Shown here piece by piece: positions 42,413-49,401 of a DNA stretch of 57,244 nt. The notes beneath the pieces were generated by a model. It was not told the origin of the DNA. It did not search any database and worked only from the letters and a program-made list of their open reading frames with translations. A program made the translations under genes and the position numbers. The DNA comes from an uncultured Clostridia bacterium (GTDB taxonomy: Bacteria; Bacillota; Clostridia; Oscillospirales; Ruminococcaceae), in contig CALXAM010000038.1 of assembly GCA_944386285.1 (NCBI GenBank), forward strand, positions 1 through 57,244. The letters run 5' to 3'. The number at the start of each line of letters is the position of its first letter. Within the stretch, counting starts at the first letter, position 1.

Positions 42413-44425
42413 TTATGCGGTTTGTTTTTTGCCCGACAGCCGGGCGATCAGCCTGTTGACGATCGTTTCAACGTCCTTTGTCATGCCGCAGTTGCGAAGT
42501 CCCCGGCACTGACGCATGGTGTGTTCGATCGGATCGATCTCAAGCGTATAATACGGTGTATCCGGTGCATCCGTTTGCCGGACAAACAAAATAACTGTTT
42601 CCTCAGCTGCCACACGCTTTGCATATCCGGCGACACAGTGATGCAGGTTTTTTCCTTCATCGATGATCTCCTGATGATTATGCGGCGCGCGGATGAGCAG
42701 TGTTTTGCCGCGGATACCGTACAGCCGATTGTATCCGGCTTCCTGCGCTTCGATCTGCGGAAAACGGTACCCGTCGTTTTTCTCGATTGACCGCACCACC
42801 TCTTCTGCGGCGTCGTGTGCATAGTCTAAGTGTATCGGCATCAGCACCGACCGGTCCGTCATGTCATACTGCAAGAGTCTCGCATTCTCAAGATAATCAA
42901 GCCAGTCGGAAGCTACCAGATCAAGCGTGACACGTCCATTCCAGGTCCGGTGTTTTGTGTATTTCATCTGCTCTCCCAGATACTTCACCTGTATATATAA
43001 CGTCATCGGAAGCCTGAGCATTTCTTTTTGTGTTCTGCCGGACAATTCCTCGCAGAACCGGCGAAATGTGCGCGGCTCGAGCGGCCGCTTTTGTGCACGT
43101 AATGTGCGGTAAAGGAGCAGATCATCCGCCTCGATATCGGCTTCACGCAAAAATGCAAGATCGTCTTTTCCGATACTGAGCGCTTTGCGCAGACTGCCGA
43201 ACCGGTTATCGATGATTTCATTCTTTTTGCTGTCGTTCCGGTGCGTCATGTCAATCAGGTCATGCGCCAGCCGGTAAAGTCCCGCATCCACGCAGTTTTT
43301 TAATACCTTGACGTTCTCGATCGCATGATAGAACAGCATCGGCATCAGCCGGCCGCACGTTTCGGCGATTTCACCCGCTCGGATGTGATAGGCGTGAAAT
43401 CCTTTGTTTTTCCGAAACATCGCATCGAGATTTCCGGGATAGATCCGGTCGCGGATTTCGCTGACATGATAAGCTGACCGCTGGCACCAGTCCATATGAT
43501 CCCCCCGGAAAAAGTCCCACACATACGCGGTATCTTTCGTGACATAATCGTCGATTGTTTCGTGATATGTGTAAAAAATGCGCTGATTTTCACTGATTAC
43601 TTCATGGAACGTCGTTTCCCCGGAATGGAAGTCCCAGTACACGGTGAAATGCCGTGCACAAAATCCGTCTTTCGTGCTTTGCAGGTAGAAAAAACCTTCC
43701 TCCTGTGAAAATCCCGCGTTCCGTTCGTGCCGCTTTTTCGAGAGTACCAGGCACCGGCTCCTGCAGTTCGGACAAACAGCCACTGACCGCTCTCTCACAT
43801 GCGGAATCCGTACGGTTTTTTGACAGTGTGAGCACACCGCCGTCATTGTTTTTCCGCGTCCAAAGTCCGCAAACAAATAGCGGCTTTTTTTCATGAGGCT
43901 GTTTCTCACCCACACGCGGACAGCTTTCGGCAGCGGGCGGATTTCCTGCATTCCGGCATATGTTTTGTCTAAGATTTTTTGATATTTGTCCTCTAACCGT
44001 TTTTTCTTTGCATTCCTGTGCATCTGCGCAACGGCGTAAAGTCCCGGACGGCGGCTGTCCCCGGTGAATGTGCGGATCACATCCTCTGCGCCGGGTGCTG
44101 CGTGCACGTCCACTTCATGGAGAATGTGCATCCACTCCATCAAATAGTCCATGCCAGCCTCTGACAGTGAGCCGTCCGGCATCTTCCGAAACCACTGTGT
44201 TTTTGTGGTGAACATTCGGAAAAGATGCTCACCGCTCGGCCGGTACAGATCCAAAATAAGCACCTGCTCGCCTGTATGTGTGTCAATCGCTGCCGTGTAT
44301 AGAATACGCGGCGTTTCTTTGGTGATTTCCTGTCCCCATCGTTCCCAGGTCATTTGCACGGTATCTTCAAAATCGTTCTCCGGTACCGGCGGGACAGCGA
44401 GCTGCAACAGTTTTTTTCTTTGCAT
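42413..44425 (-). CDS. PcfJ-like protein
   Basis: 670 aa. A zinc-finger pair (CSHCQ ... CPNC) lies around 200-230. The C-terminal portion has the PcfJ signature region NLHHCVAGYAKRVA and RQCRGLRNCGM. PcfJ was first described on the conjugative plasmid pCF10, but homologues are common in Firmicutes prophages. Function is not established. It lies in the early operon with a GAGGTG ribosome binding site. Confidence 0.8.
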   Translation of the reverse strand: MQRKKLLQLAVPPVPENDFEDTVQMTWERWGQEITKETPRILYTAAIDTHTGEQVLILDLYRPSGEHLFRMFTTKTQWFRKMPDGSLSEAGMDYLMEWMHILHEVDVHAAPGAEDVIRTFTGDSRRPGLYAVAQMHRNAKKKRLEDKYQKILDKTYAGMQEIRPLPKAVRVWVRNSLMKKSRYLFADFGRGKTMTAVCSHCQKTVRIPHVRERSVAVCPNCRSRCLVLSKKRHERNAGFSQEEGFFYLQSTKDGFCARHFTVYWDFHSGETTFHEVISENQRIFYTYHETIDDYVTKDTAYVWDFFRGDHMDWCQRSAYHVSEIRDRIYPGNLDAMFRKNKGFHAYHIRAGEIAETCGRLMPMLFYHAIENVKVLKNCVDAGLYRLAHDLIDMTHRNDSKKNEIIDNRFGSLRKALSIGKDDLAFLREADIEADDLLLYRTLRAQKRPLEPRTFRRFCEELSGRTQKEMLRLPMTLYIQVKYLGEQMKYTKHRTWNGRVTLDLVASDWLDYLENARLLQYDMTDRSVLMPIHLDYAHDAAEEVVRSIEKNDGYRFPQIEAQEAGYNRLYGIRGKTLLIRAPHNHQEIIDEGKNLHHCVAGYAKRVAAEETVILFVRQTDAPDTPYYTLEIDPIEHTMRQCRGLRNCGMTKDVETIVNRLIARLSGKKQTA

Positions 44426-44434
44426 GACGACACC

Positions 44435-44770
44435 TCACAAGAGATCGAACAGGTTCATGTCATCCTGCTGTTTCGGTGCACTGACGGCCGTTCCCCTCCA
44501 TACCTCCGGCGGCAGCTCGTCCGGGCAGGTCAGTCCGTAAAAATCACAGATTTTCTTCATAACCTCAACCGGACCGGGACGCCCACGCAATACCGTTTTC
44601 ACCAGTTTGTCGATCGAAAGATCCTCGTTTTCAAGGTCCTCACTCACGATCCGTTTCGCTTCTCTGTCCGCTTCCACAAGATCGAGCAGCTGATTCACTA
44701 CATTCCATTCATTGGTGTGCGGGGTTTTCCCCTCTAACGCCTTTTTGATTGCTTCGTTTACGTTTTTCAT
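44435..44770 (-). CDS. Small helical phage protein of unknown function
   Basis: 111 aa from ATG at 44770 with AAGGAG 9 nt upstream. Predicted helical (NEAIKKALEGKTPHTNEWNV); the C-terminal part includes KICDFYGLTCPDELPPEVWR. It precedes the PcfJ-like gene by 9 bp. No family recognised. Confidence 0.65.
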   Translation of the reverse strand: MKNVNEAIKKALEGKTPHTNEWNVVNQLLDLVEADREAKRIVSEDLENEDLSIDKLVKTVLRGRPGPVEVMKKICDFYGLTCPDELPPEVWRGTAVSAPKQQDDMNLFDLL

Positions 44771-44876
44771 TCTGTATTCTCCTTCCACTTGGCATTTGAC
44801 TGCAAAACCGCGTGCAGGGCATCATCCTGCTCCGGTCCGGACACTCATAAAACTTTACGCATTGTCTGCATGTCAT
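44709..44876 (-). CDS. 55-aa Cys-motif protein
   Basis: ATG at 44876 overlaps the previous stop as ATGA. It starts MTCRQCVKFYECPD and continues to MPCTRFC, a four-cysteine pattern seen in short phage proteins, then a basic tail that overlaps the next gene by 62 bp. The overlap lowers confidence. Confidence 0.45.
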   Translation of the reverse strand: MTCRQCVKFYECPDRSRMMPCTRFCSQMPSGRRIQNEKRKRSNQKGVRGENPAHQ

Positions 44877-45094
44877 CGGCTGCACCGCCGAATCGTTTCG
44901 GGGATAGCCGGCAGACGTACATGCAGCATTCGGTATGCCTCCCCGGTTTTTAGCGCTTTTCCATCGATCACGCACTCGGCATAAATATTGTCACGCTGCT
45001 GATACAGGATATATCGGCGTCGCAGCGCCTCAAGCGTTTCAAATTTCTCTTGTTTGATGACTTTCCCGTAATGGTACAGCCTGATTTGATACAT
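44873..45094 (-). CDS. 73-aa phage protein of unknown function
   Basis: Starts directly after the Rep stop with AAGGGAG upstream. Compact alpha/beta (YQIRLYHYGKVIKQEKFETL). It is probably translated with Rep. No family recognised. Confidence 0.6.
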   Translation of the reverse strand: MYQIRLYHYGKVIKQEKFETLEALRRRYILYQQRDNIYAECVIDGKALKTGEAYRMLHVRLPAIPETIRRCSR

Positions 45095-45826
45095 CTATGT
45101 CGCTCCCTTTCTGTCCGGCGGCCGGATCATCCGATACCACTGGTACGGGAATCCCGTGACCGGACTGACGTCCATATACACACTGTCACGCACAATCCGA
45201 TATCCTTTGACTGGTTTCGGATCGTCTGCCCAGTGTTCTGCGGGGATCACCTGCTTTTTCACCTTCGCTTTGCGAAGATTCCGCGAAGCGCTCCACCGTT
45301 TTTTGTTCGGGCTGTCCGGCTCGCCGAATGTTTTTGATGTTTCCTTGATGAGATACGCAGCAAGCGCCGCATAATCTCCGGTATTGTCAAGCTGTACGAT
45401 CTTCGGACGTCCGTATGGCCATGCATCCGCAATCAATCCGATATCATGCCGGTTTATGATGACATGGTGATGGATCGCGGTTCGTTTGTACTCCGTGGCG
45501 CTGATCCAGTGAAGTTCCTTTCCTGCTTTTCGATATGCCCGGCGAAGCTTTCCGAAAAATCTGCTCAGTTGTTTTTTTGCTGTTTCCGGCTCCGGCCGTT
45601 CTTCCTTTCGGTATGTAAGCGTAACGTGATAGTCTTTATATCCGAAATTCTCATTGATCAGCAGCCGAAGTTCCCGTTCCGCGATCTGTGCATTATACCG
45701 CTTGACCGCCTCGGGCGTTTTGTTCTGGTTCGGCCCGCGTGCGATCTTTTTCCCATACCTGGCCGAATATGTCTTTGCGACTTCGATCGTGTTTCCGGCG
45801 ATCCAGGTTGTTTTTATATAGGGCAC
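45095..45826 (-). CDS. HUH-type replication initiator (Rep)
   Basis: 243 aa from GTG at 45826 with AAAGGA upstream. The HUH metal site is A-I-H-H-H-V-I-I-N at 117-125. Motif III candidates are Y152 and Y158 in DYAALAAYLIKE, with K161. An upstream HVTLTYRKEE segment could be motif I. This matches rolling-circle replication-associated proteins (G2P/ORF2 group) found in Firmicutes phages and plasmids. It nicks an origin and primes replication. Its leader lies opposite a putative small RNA and behind a terminator hairpin (see findings). The origin was not located. Confidence 0.83.
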   Translation of the reverse strand: MPYIKTTWIAGNTIEVAKTYSARYGKKIARGPNQNKTPEAVKRYNAQIAERELRLLINENFGYKDYHVTLTYRKEERPEPETAKKQLSRFFGKLRRAYRKAGKELHWISATEYKRTAIHHHVIINRHDIGLIADAWPYGRPKIVQLDNTGDYAALAAYLIKETSKTFGEPDSPNKKRWSASRNLRKAKVKKQVIPAEHWADDPKPVKGYRIVRDSVYMDVSPVTGFPYQWYRMIRPPDRKGAT

Positions 45827-45869
45827 ATTATCACCGTCCTTTATCCTAAACTTAATACCTTTATCGAGT

Positions 45870-45896
45870 CAAAAACGGGCGTTCAATGCCCGTTTT
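45870..45896 (-). terminator. Terminator/attenuator hairpin in the rep leader
   Basis: Stem AAAAACGGGC with GCCCGTTTTT and a 7-nt loop, 44 bp upstream of the Rep GTG on the minus strand; the T-run lies in the 3' stem arm. Transcripts entering from the early operon must pass it to express rep. Confidence 0.75.
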
Positions 45897-45899
45897 TGC

Positions 45900-45928
45900 T
45901 TGATTTTTGCGATGATATGTGTTACACT
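45900..45928 (+). promoter_or_regulatory. Plus-strand promoter for a small RNA opposite the rep leader
   Basis: TTGATT (45900-45905), 17-bp spacer, TACACT (45923-45928) on the plus strand, against the direction of the surrounding operon. No plus-strand gene follows. Confidence 0.6.
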
Positions 45929-45934
45929 CTAATT

Positions 45935-45993
45935 GCAACAGTTGAGTGGTTTTTATATCACCGATTCCGGCAGATTCGTCTGCCGGTTTTTTT
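45935..45993 (+). ncRNA. Putative ~57-nt countertranscript RNA upstream of rep
   Basis: Starts about 7 nt after the plus-strand promoter and ends at a textbook terminator: CCGGCAGA, TTCG tetraloop, TCTGCCGG (45967-45986), then seven T. On the minus strand this hairpin has no T-run, so it serves plus-strand transcription only. The RNA is antisense to the polycistronic mRNA between the preceding gene and rep. Confidence 0.6.
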
Positions 45994-46312
45994 ATTGTCC
46001 GCTTTCTTCCGGCTGTTCTTTTGATCCGTCCTCCAGCGGGAAGATTTCCGCATATACGGCACTCAGCTCTGCAGGCCGGCGGTCAGGCGGAAGATGCACA
46101 AAGAAGTACCGCACAAAGCTCTTTTCAAATTCCAGCCGGCATTCATCCGACACCGGAAAGTGTGTCGATTCGCCGAATGTTTCCCGCCAGCGCATCCAGT
46201 GCGGTTCGATGTCTGGATGTGTGACATTGATCCGGTAGCCGTACCGGTTCCCGTGCAGGAAGATCGGCACCGGCTCGCCGTTTCGGTCGAGCATCTCTCG
46301 GATGCGGATCAT
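45992..46312 (-). CDS. Phage protein of unknown function
   Basis: 106 aa from ATG at 46312, overlapping the previous stop as ATGA with GGAAGGA upstream. Soluble; the N-terminal half reads MIRIREMLDRNGEPVPIFLH and the tail is acidic. No family recognised. It is the last gene before the rep leader region. Confidence 0.62.
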   Translation of the reverse strand: MIRIREMLDRNGEPVPIFLHGNRYGYRINVTHPDIEPHWMRWRETFGESTHFPVSDECRLEFEKSFVRYFFVHLPPDRRPAELSAVYAEIFPLEDGSKEQPEESGQ

Positions 46313-46584
46313 CTTCCTTCCCATATCGGAAAAGACACTCCCTCAAATAGTTCGCTTCTGAAATGAATCGGTACCAGCCGATACACTTCGTTAAGCGAAC
46401 TATTTCGTATCGCTTGATCTTCCATATTGGCGTAACGAACGATGTTCTCTCTAACCTCCCTTTTAAACTCCTTGGTCCATCTTATTCCGCCATTTTTGCG
46501 TTCTCTTTTCTCGCGTTGACCTTGCTTTTCAAATGTCTCCCACGGAAACAGCACATGCGAAATGTATATCTGTTCTTTTTTCAT
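46309..46584 (-). CDS. Phage protein of unknown function
   Basis: 91 aa with GGAGGG upstream and an ATGA overlap at its start. Charged, basic middle (QREKRERKNGGIRWTKEFKR). No family recognised. Confidence 0.6.
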   Translation of the reverse strand: MKKEQIYISHVLFPWETFEKQGQREKRERKNGGIRWTKEFKREVRENIVRYANMEDQAIRNSSLNEVYRLVPIHFRSELFEGVSFPIWEGR

Positions 46585-46796
46585 CTTTTCTCCCTCCGAA
46601 CAATCGTCAGCCTATCAAGCAGCATAAACAAAGACATTGCAGTCAGACTCATGCCCACGCCAAGCACAAACAGTGCAGACAGCGGATCAAATGTGCCGAC
46701 CATCCAGTCGAACAGGAAAAATCCTGCCGCAAATGCTACTGCCACCGACAGCAGAAGCCGCACAGCTTGTCCGACAAAGTATGTAATGTGTTTCAT
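46581..46796 (-). CDS. Two-helix membrane protein
   Basis: 71 aa from ATG at 46796 (GGAGGGG upstream); the 32-codon upstream extension overlaps the excisionase-like gene and is unsupported. Two membrane helices (about 12-30 and 37-58) and a basic C-terminus. Small early membrane proteins in phages can alter host envelope or exclude other phages; no family recognised. Confidence 0.62.
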   Translation of the reverse strand: MKHITYFVGQAVRLLLSVAVAFAAGFFLFDWMVGTFDPLSALFVLGVGMSLTAMSLFMLLDRLTIVRREKR

Positions 46797-47014
46797 ATCC
46801 TGTCCCCTCCTGTTAACATTGCTTTCAGTGCGTCCCGGTCGATTCGATATAATGCACCAATCCGGACTGCAGGAAGTTTTCCCTCTCTGCATTTCCGGCG
46901 GACGCTTTCCTCCGGAATATCCAACAGTGCAGAGGTTTCTCCGGTCGTCATCAGCAAAGGTAGCTTGTCCCAGCTGCTGATGATTGGCCGTGGTCGGTTC
47001 ATGTATCGTTTCAT
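46793..47014 (-). CDS. Excisionase/helix-turn-helix (HTH_17-like) protein
   Basis: 73 aa. The MerR-like winged helix is visible: MTTGETSALLDIPEESVRRK, then GKLPAVRIGALYRI, typical of excisionase-family DNA-binding proteins. It lies second in the early operon, consistent with an Xis role in excision, but HTH_17 proteins may also be plain regulators. Confidence 0.78.
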   Translation of the reverse strand: MKRYMNRPRPIISSWDKLPLLMTTGETSALLDIPEESVRRKCREGKLPAVRIGALYRIDRDALKAMLTGGDRI

Positions 47015-47017
47015 CCT

Positions 47018-47239
47018 CTATTCCTCCTTTTCAAATAATTCGTCGATGGTACAGCCGAGCAACCGTGCAAGCTGTGGAAGCTTATCCGCACGGGGGAAGC
47101 TTCCGCCCGTTTCCCACATTGAAACTGTAGATCGCTTTACCTGCAATTTTTCTGCTACATCACTTTGAGACAAACCTTTTTTTATCCGCATTTCTCTTAA
47201 ATAGTTCGTGTTTATCACCTCTGCCAATATTCTTGGCAT
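47018..47239 (-). CDS. Cro-like XRE-family regulator
   Basis: 73 aa if started at ATG 47239 (AGGAG 9 nt upstream). The HTH reads MRIKKGLSQSDVAEKLQVKR and SMWETGGSFPRADKL. The -10 box of the lytic promoter ends one base before this ATG, so the mRNA may start inside the codons; GTG at 47218 (reading M-I-N-T-N-Y-L-R-E-M) or ATG at 47191 are alternatives. It is divergent from the repressor, as in lambda-type switches. Confidence 0.82.
   Translation of the reverse strand: MPRILAEVINTNYLREMRIKKGLSQSDVAEKLQVKRSTVSMWETGGSFPRADKLPQLARLLGCTIDELFEKEE
47222..47238. promoter_or_regulatory. Operator O1
   Basis: TGCCAATATTCTTGGCA, a 17-bp near-perfect palindrome covering the expected start point of the leftward (lytic) promoter. 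Confidence 0.85.
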
Positions 47240-47240
47240 T

Positions 47241-47269
47241 ATTATACTCCTGCGTCGCACTACTGTCAA
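47241..47269 (-). promoter_or_regulatory. Lytic (early) promoter
   Basis: TTGACA (47269-47264), 17-bp spacer, TATAAT (47246-47241) on the minus strand: full consensus. The -35 box lies within operator O2 and the start site within O1, so repressor binding should block it. Confidence 0.88.
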
Positions 47270-47280
47270 TATATTTGGCA
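47264..47280. promoter_or_regulatory. Operator O2
   Basis: TGTCAATATATTTGGCA, the second copy of the 17-bp operator, 42 bp from O1, overlapping the -35 box of the lytic promoter. Confidence 0.85.
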
Positions 47281-47303
47281 AAAACTTTTTATTTTTTGTG
47301 GAA

Positions 47304-47320
47304 TGTCAATTTAATTGGCG
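47304..47320. promoter_or_regulatory. Operator O3, next to the repressor promoter
   Basis: TGTCAATTTAATTGGCG, the third copy, 40 bp from O2. It ends one base before a TATAAT (47322-47327) on the plus strand that is the likely -10 box for the repressor; no good -35 box accompanies it, so this promoter may need activation. Confidence 0.82.
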
Positions 47321-47357
47321 TTATAATAAAATTACAGATAAAAAAGGAGGTGTGGAT

Positions 47358-47966
47358 ATGAATCGTATCAAAGAGCTGCGCAAAGTACATAAAGTTAGCC
47401 AAAAACAGCTTGCTGAATATCTTGGCACATCACGTTCGACTGTATCTATGTGGGAAATAGATGCCAGTCAACCGGATAACGATATGCTTGTATCCATTTC
47501 AAATTTTTTTAACGTCTCGGTCGACTACCTGCTCGGAAAAAGTGACACGCCGGCCGCATCTCAGCAAAAAGGCGTGAAAATCCCGGTGCTCGGCCGCGTG
47601 GTTGCCGGTATCCCAATTGAGGCAATCGAGGAAGTCCTCGACTATGAGGAAATCAGCCCAGACATGGCAGCGCACGGCGAATATTTTGCCCTGCAGGTGT
47701 TTGGCCACAGCATGGAACCGAAATTTTCCGAGGGCGATGTAGTCATTGTCAAGCGACAGCCGGATGTGGATTCCGGCGATATTGCCATTGTACTGATCAA
47801 CGGCGACGAGGCCACCATCAAAAAGGTGAAAAAACTCCCCGACGGGATCATGCTGATCGCAAGTAACACGGCCGTGTATGAACCGACGTTCTACAGCAAA
47901 AAAGAAATCGACGAACTGCCGGTCGTAATTCTCGGCAAGGTCGTCGAACTGCGTGCAAAGTTTTAA
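47358..47966 (+). CDS. LexA/CI-type phage repressor
   Basis: 202 aa from ATG at 47358 with AAAAAGGAGG; the open frame to 47208 covers the operators. The N-terminal XRE HTH (1-60) includes SQKQLAEYLGTSRSTVSMWE. The S24 domain has the cleavage site A83-G84 in VVAGIP, S118 in GHSMEP and K155 in ATIKK. It should hold lysogeny and be cleaved after RecA activation. A second decayed copy of its 3' end lies at 48699-48737. Confidence 0.95.
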   Translation: MNRIKELRKVHKVSQKQLAEYLGTSRSTVSMWEIDASQPDNDMLVSISNFFNVSVDYLLGKSDTPAASQQKGVKIPVLGRVVAGIPIEAIEEVLDYEEISPDMAAHGEYFALQVFGHSMEPKFSEGDVVIVKRQPDVDSGDIAIVLINGDEATIKKVKKLPDGIMLIASNTAVYEPTFYSKKEIDELPVVILGKVVELRAKF

Positions 47967-47998
47967 AATTCATTTATAAGAATAGAGATGATATCACG

Positions 47999-48688
47999 AT
48001 GTCTGATATACGTTTAACTCTTTCTATTTCATTGGGAACTGGTTGCGGACCGTATATTGATTCCGAACCATACAAAGAAGGTGATGAACTCGGACAAGAC
48101 GGAGATACTTGCCTTCGTATTATTCAAAACAACTGGGGCGTTGAGAATCCCAATCGATATCATGTGTTTCACAATGTGCTGAAAGAAAGTGCAAAATATA
48201 CAGATCCGCTCCATAAGTTAGCTTGTGCCTATGCTTGCCATTATTCCAAAAGTATCTACAGACGTTTGGCAATAAAGTATTTTGAAGAATATTTAAAAGA
48301 TGTTGTCCCGTATCATCGCTTTCCGCTTTACACCGTTTATTCTGATTTGGCTAAGGACTATGAGAAAGAATACGATTTTATTAACGCTGAAAAATATTGT
48401 CTTCTGGCAATAGAGCACGACGAAATCAAGTATTCTTTTCCCACCGTTTCACCCTTTGAAACCCATTTAGGCAGACTATATCTTAAAATCAGTACCCCAA
48501 AAGCATTGGATTATTGGGGTGAATATAAAACACGTGCAGCATATGAACAATTTCCAGATGTAAAACGGCGGGTCGATATTGAGTATAACATGGCTCTTGA
48601 AAAACATCGGCAAGGATATGTCTATAAATCACGTCCGAGAAAACAGGAAAGATATCTTTCGATTGATGAAGCGTTAAATCAGTCGTAA
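47999..48688 (+). CDS. TPR-like helical protein, cargo, unknown function
   Basis: 229 aa, beginning MSDIRLTLSISLGTGCGPYI. The middle (about 65-200) has a repeat-like helical pattern with Tyr/Leu/Ala spacing reminiscent of TPR (AIKYFEEYLKDVVPYHRFPL; NAEKYCLLAIEHDEI). No family recognised with confidence. It lies between the repressor and a second, broken repressor 3' end, is AT-rich, and is transcribed with the repressor, so it is expressed in the lysogen. Probably a lysogenic conversion gene. Confidence 0.75.
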   Translation: MSDIRLTLSISLGTGCGPYIDSEPYKEGDELGQDGDTCLRIIQNNWGVENPNRYHVFHNVLKESAKYTDPLHKLACAYACHYSKSIYRRLAIKYFEEYLKDVVPYHRFPLYTVYSDLAKDYEKEYDFINAEKYCLLAIEHDEIKYSFPTVSPFETHLGRLYLKISTPKALDYWGEYKTRAAYEQFPDVKRRVDIEYNMALEKHRQGYVYKSRPRKQERYLSIDEALNQS

Positions 48689-48698
48689 ACTGTATTTT

Positions 48699-48737
48699 AT
48701 CGACGGGCTAACGGTGATAATTCTCGGTAAGATCGTC
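48699..48737 (+). pseudogene. Remnant of a second repressor 3' end
   Basis: 39 bp match 47907-47945 of the repressor at 31 positions, mostly synonymous. It reads I-D-G-L-T-V-I-I-L-G-K-I-V, against I-D-E-L-P-V-V-I-L-G-K-V-V in the intact gene. It starts 10 bp after the TPR-like gene, indicating that gene was inserted between, or recombined with, two related repressor ends. Confidence 0.75.
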
Positions 48738-48788
48738 AGTTGCGTTCTTGTAATGACTCATTGATATAAAACGAGAGGACAGCATCAA

Positions 48789-49382
48789 ATGTATTTTGAA
48801 CAGATTACAGACGGTTTAGCTTTTGAAAACTATTGTGCAGAATTGCTGCGTGCAAATGGCTATGTAAATGTGGTTGTTACACAAGCATCCGGTGATTACG
48901 GAATCGATGTTTTTGCCGAAAGAGACGGCATTTCCTATGCGATTCAATGTAAATTATATTCTTCTCATGTTGGAATTTCTGCTGTTCAAGAAGCAATTTC
49001 AGGAAGAATATATTATAATCGTGATGTTGCTGTCGTTATGACAAACAACATTTTTACTCAAAGTGCCCAAGAGTTAGCACGTTCTTCCGGTACGATGCTC
49101 TGGGATAAATTCAAATTAGAAGATTTAGAAAAAAGTCAAAAATACTTTGGTAAAAATAAAACTTATAGAAATGGTATCAGCACGAAAAGTAAAGTGATTA
49201 CTTTGATTCTTGCCATTTTTTTAGGATTCTTTGGCGTTCATCGTTTTTATGTCGGAAAAGTTGGAACCGGCATTCTTTGGCTGTGCACATGTGGGCTTTG
49301 CGAGATTGGCTGGATCCATGATATCATTAAGATTGCAACCAGTACGTTTCGTGATGGCACAGGACTGCCGATCGTAAAATAA
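48789..49382 (+). CDS. Mrr-type restriction endonuclease fused to a TM2 membrane domain
   Basis: 197 aa. Residues 1-115 form a restriction-endonuclease (Mrr_cat) fold: E18 in ENYCAELL, GDYGID with D40, and Q53-C-K55. Residues about 133-192 form a TM2 domain: LGFFGVHRFYVGKVGTGILW followed by a second helix CEIGWIHDIIKI. Mrr nucleases cut modified DNA in E. coli; TM2 domains anchor proteins in the membrane. The combination suggests a nuclease held at the inner membrane, perhaps acting on incoming DNA. Transcribed with the repressor block. Confidence 0.83.
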   Translation: MYFEQITDGLAFENYCAELLRANGYVNVVVTQASGDYGIDVFAERDGISYAIQCKLYSSHVGISAVQEAISGRIYYNRDVAVVMTNNIFTQSAQELARSSGTMLWDKFKLEDLEKSQKYFGKNKTYRNGISTKSKVITLILAIFLGFFGVHRFYVGKVGTGILWLCTCGLCEIGWIHDIIKIATSTFRDGTGLPIVK

Positions 49383-49401
49383 CAATTTTAGAGGGATTTT
49401 T

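Noticed and set aside
44877..44975. Upstream extension of the 55-aa Cys-motif protein
   Set aside because: It overlaps the 73-aa gene almost fully, and the ATGA overlap at 44876 gives a better start.
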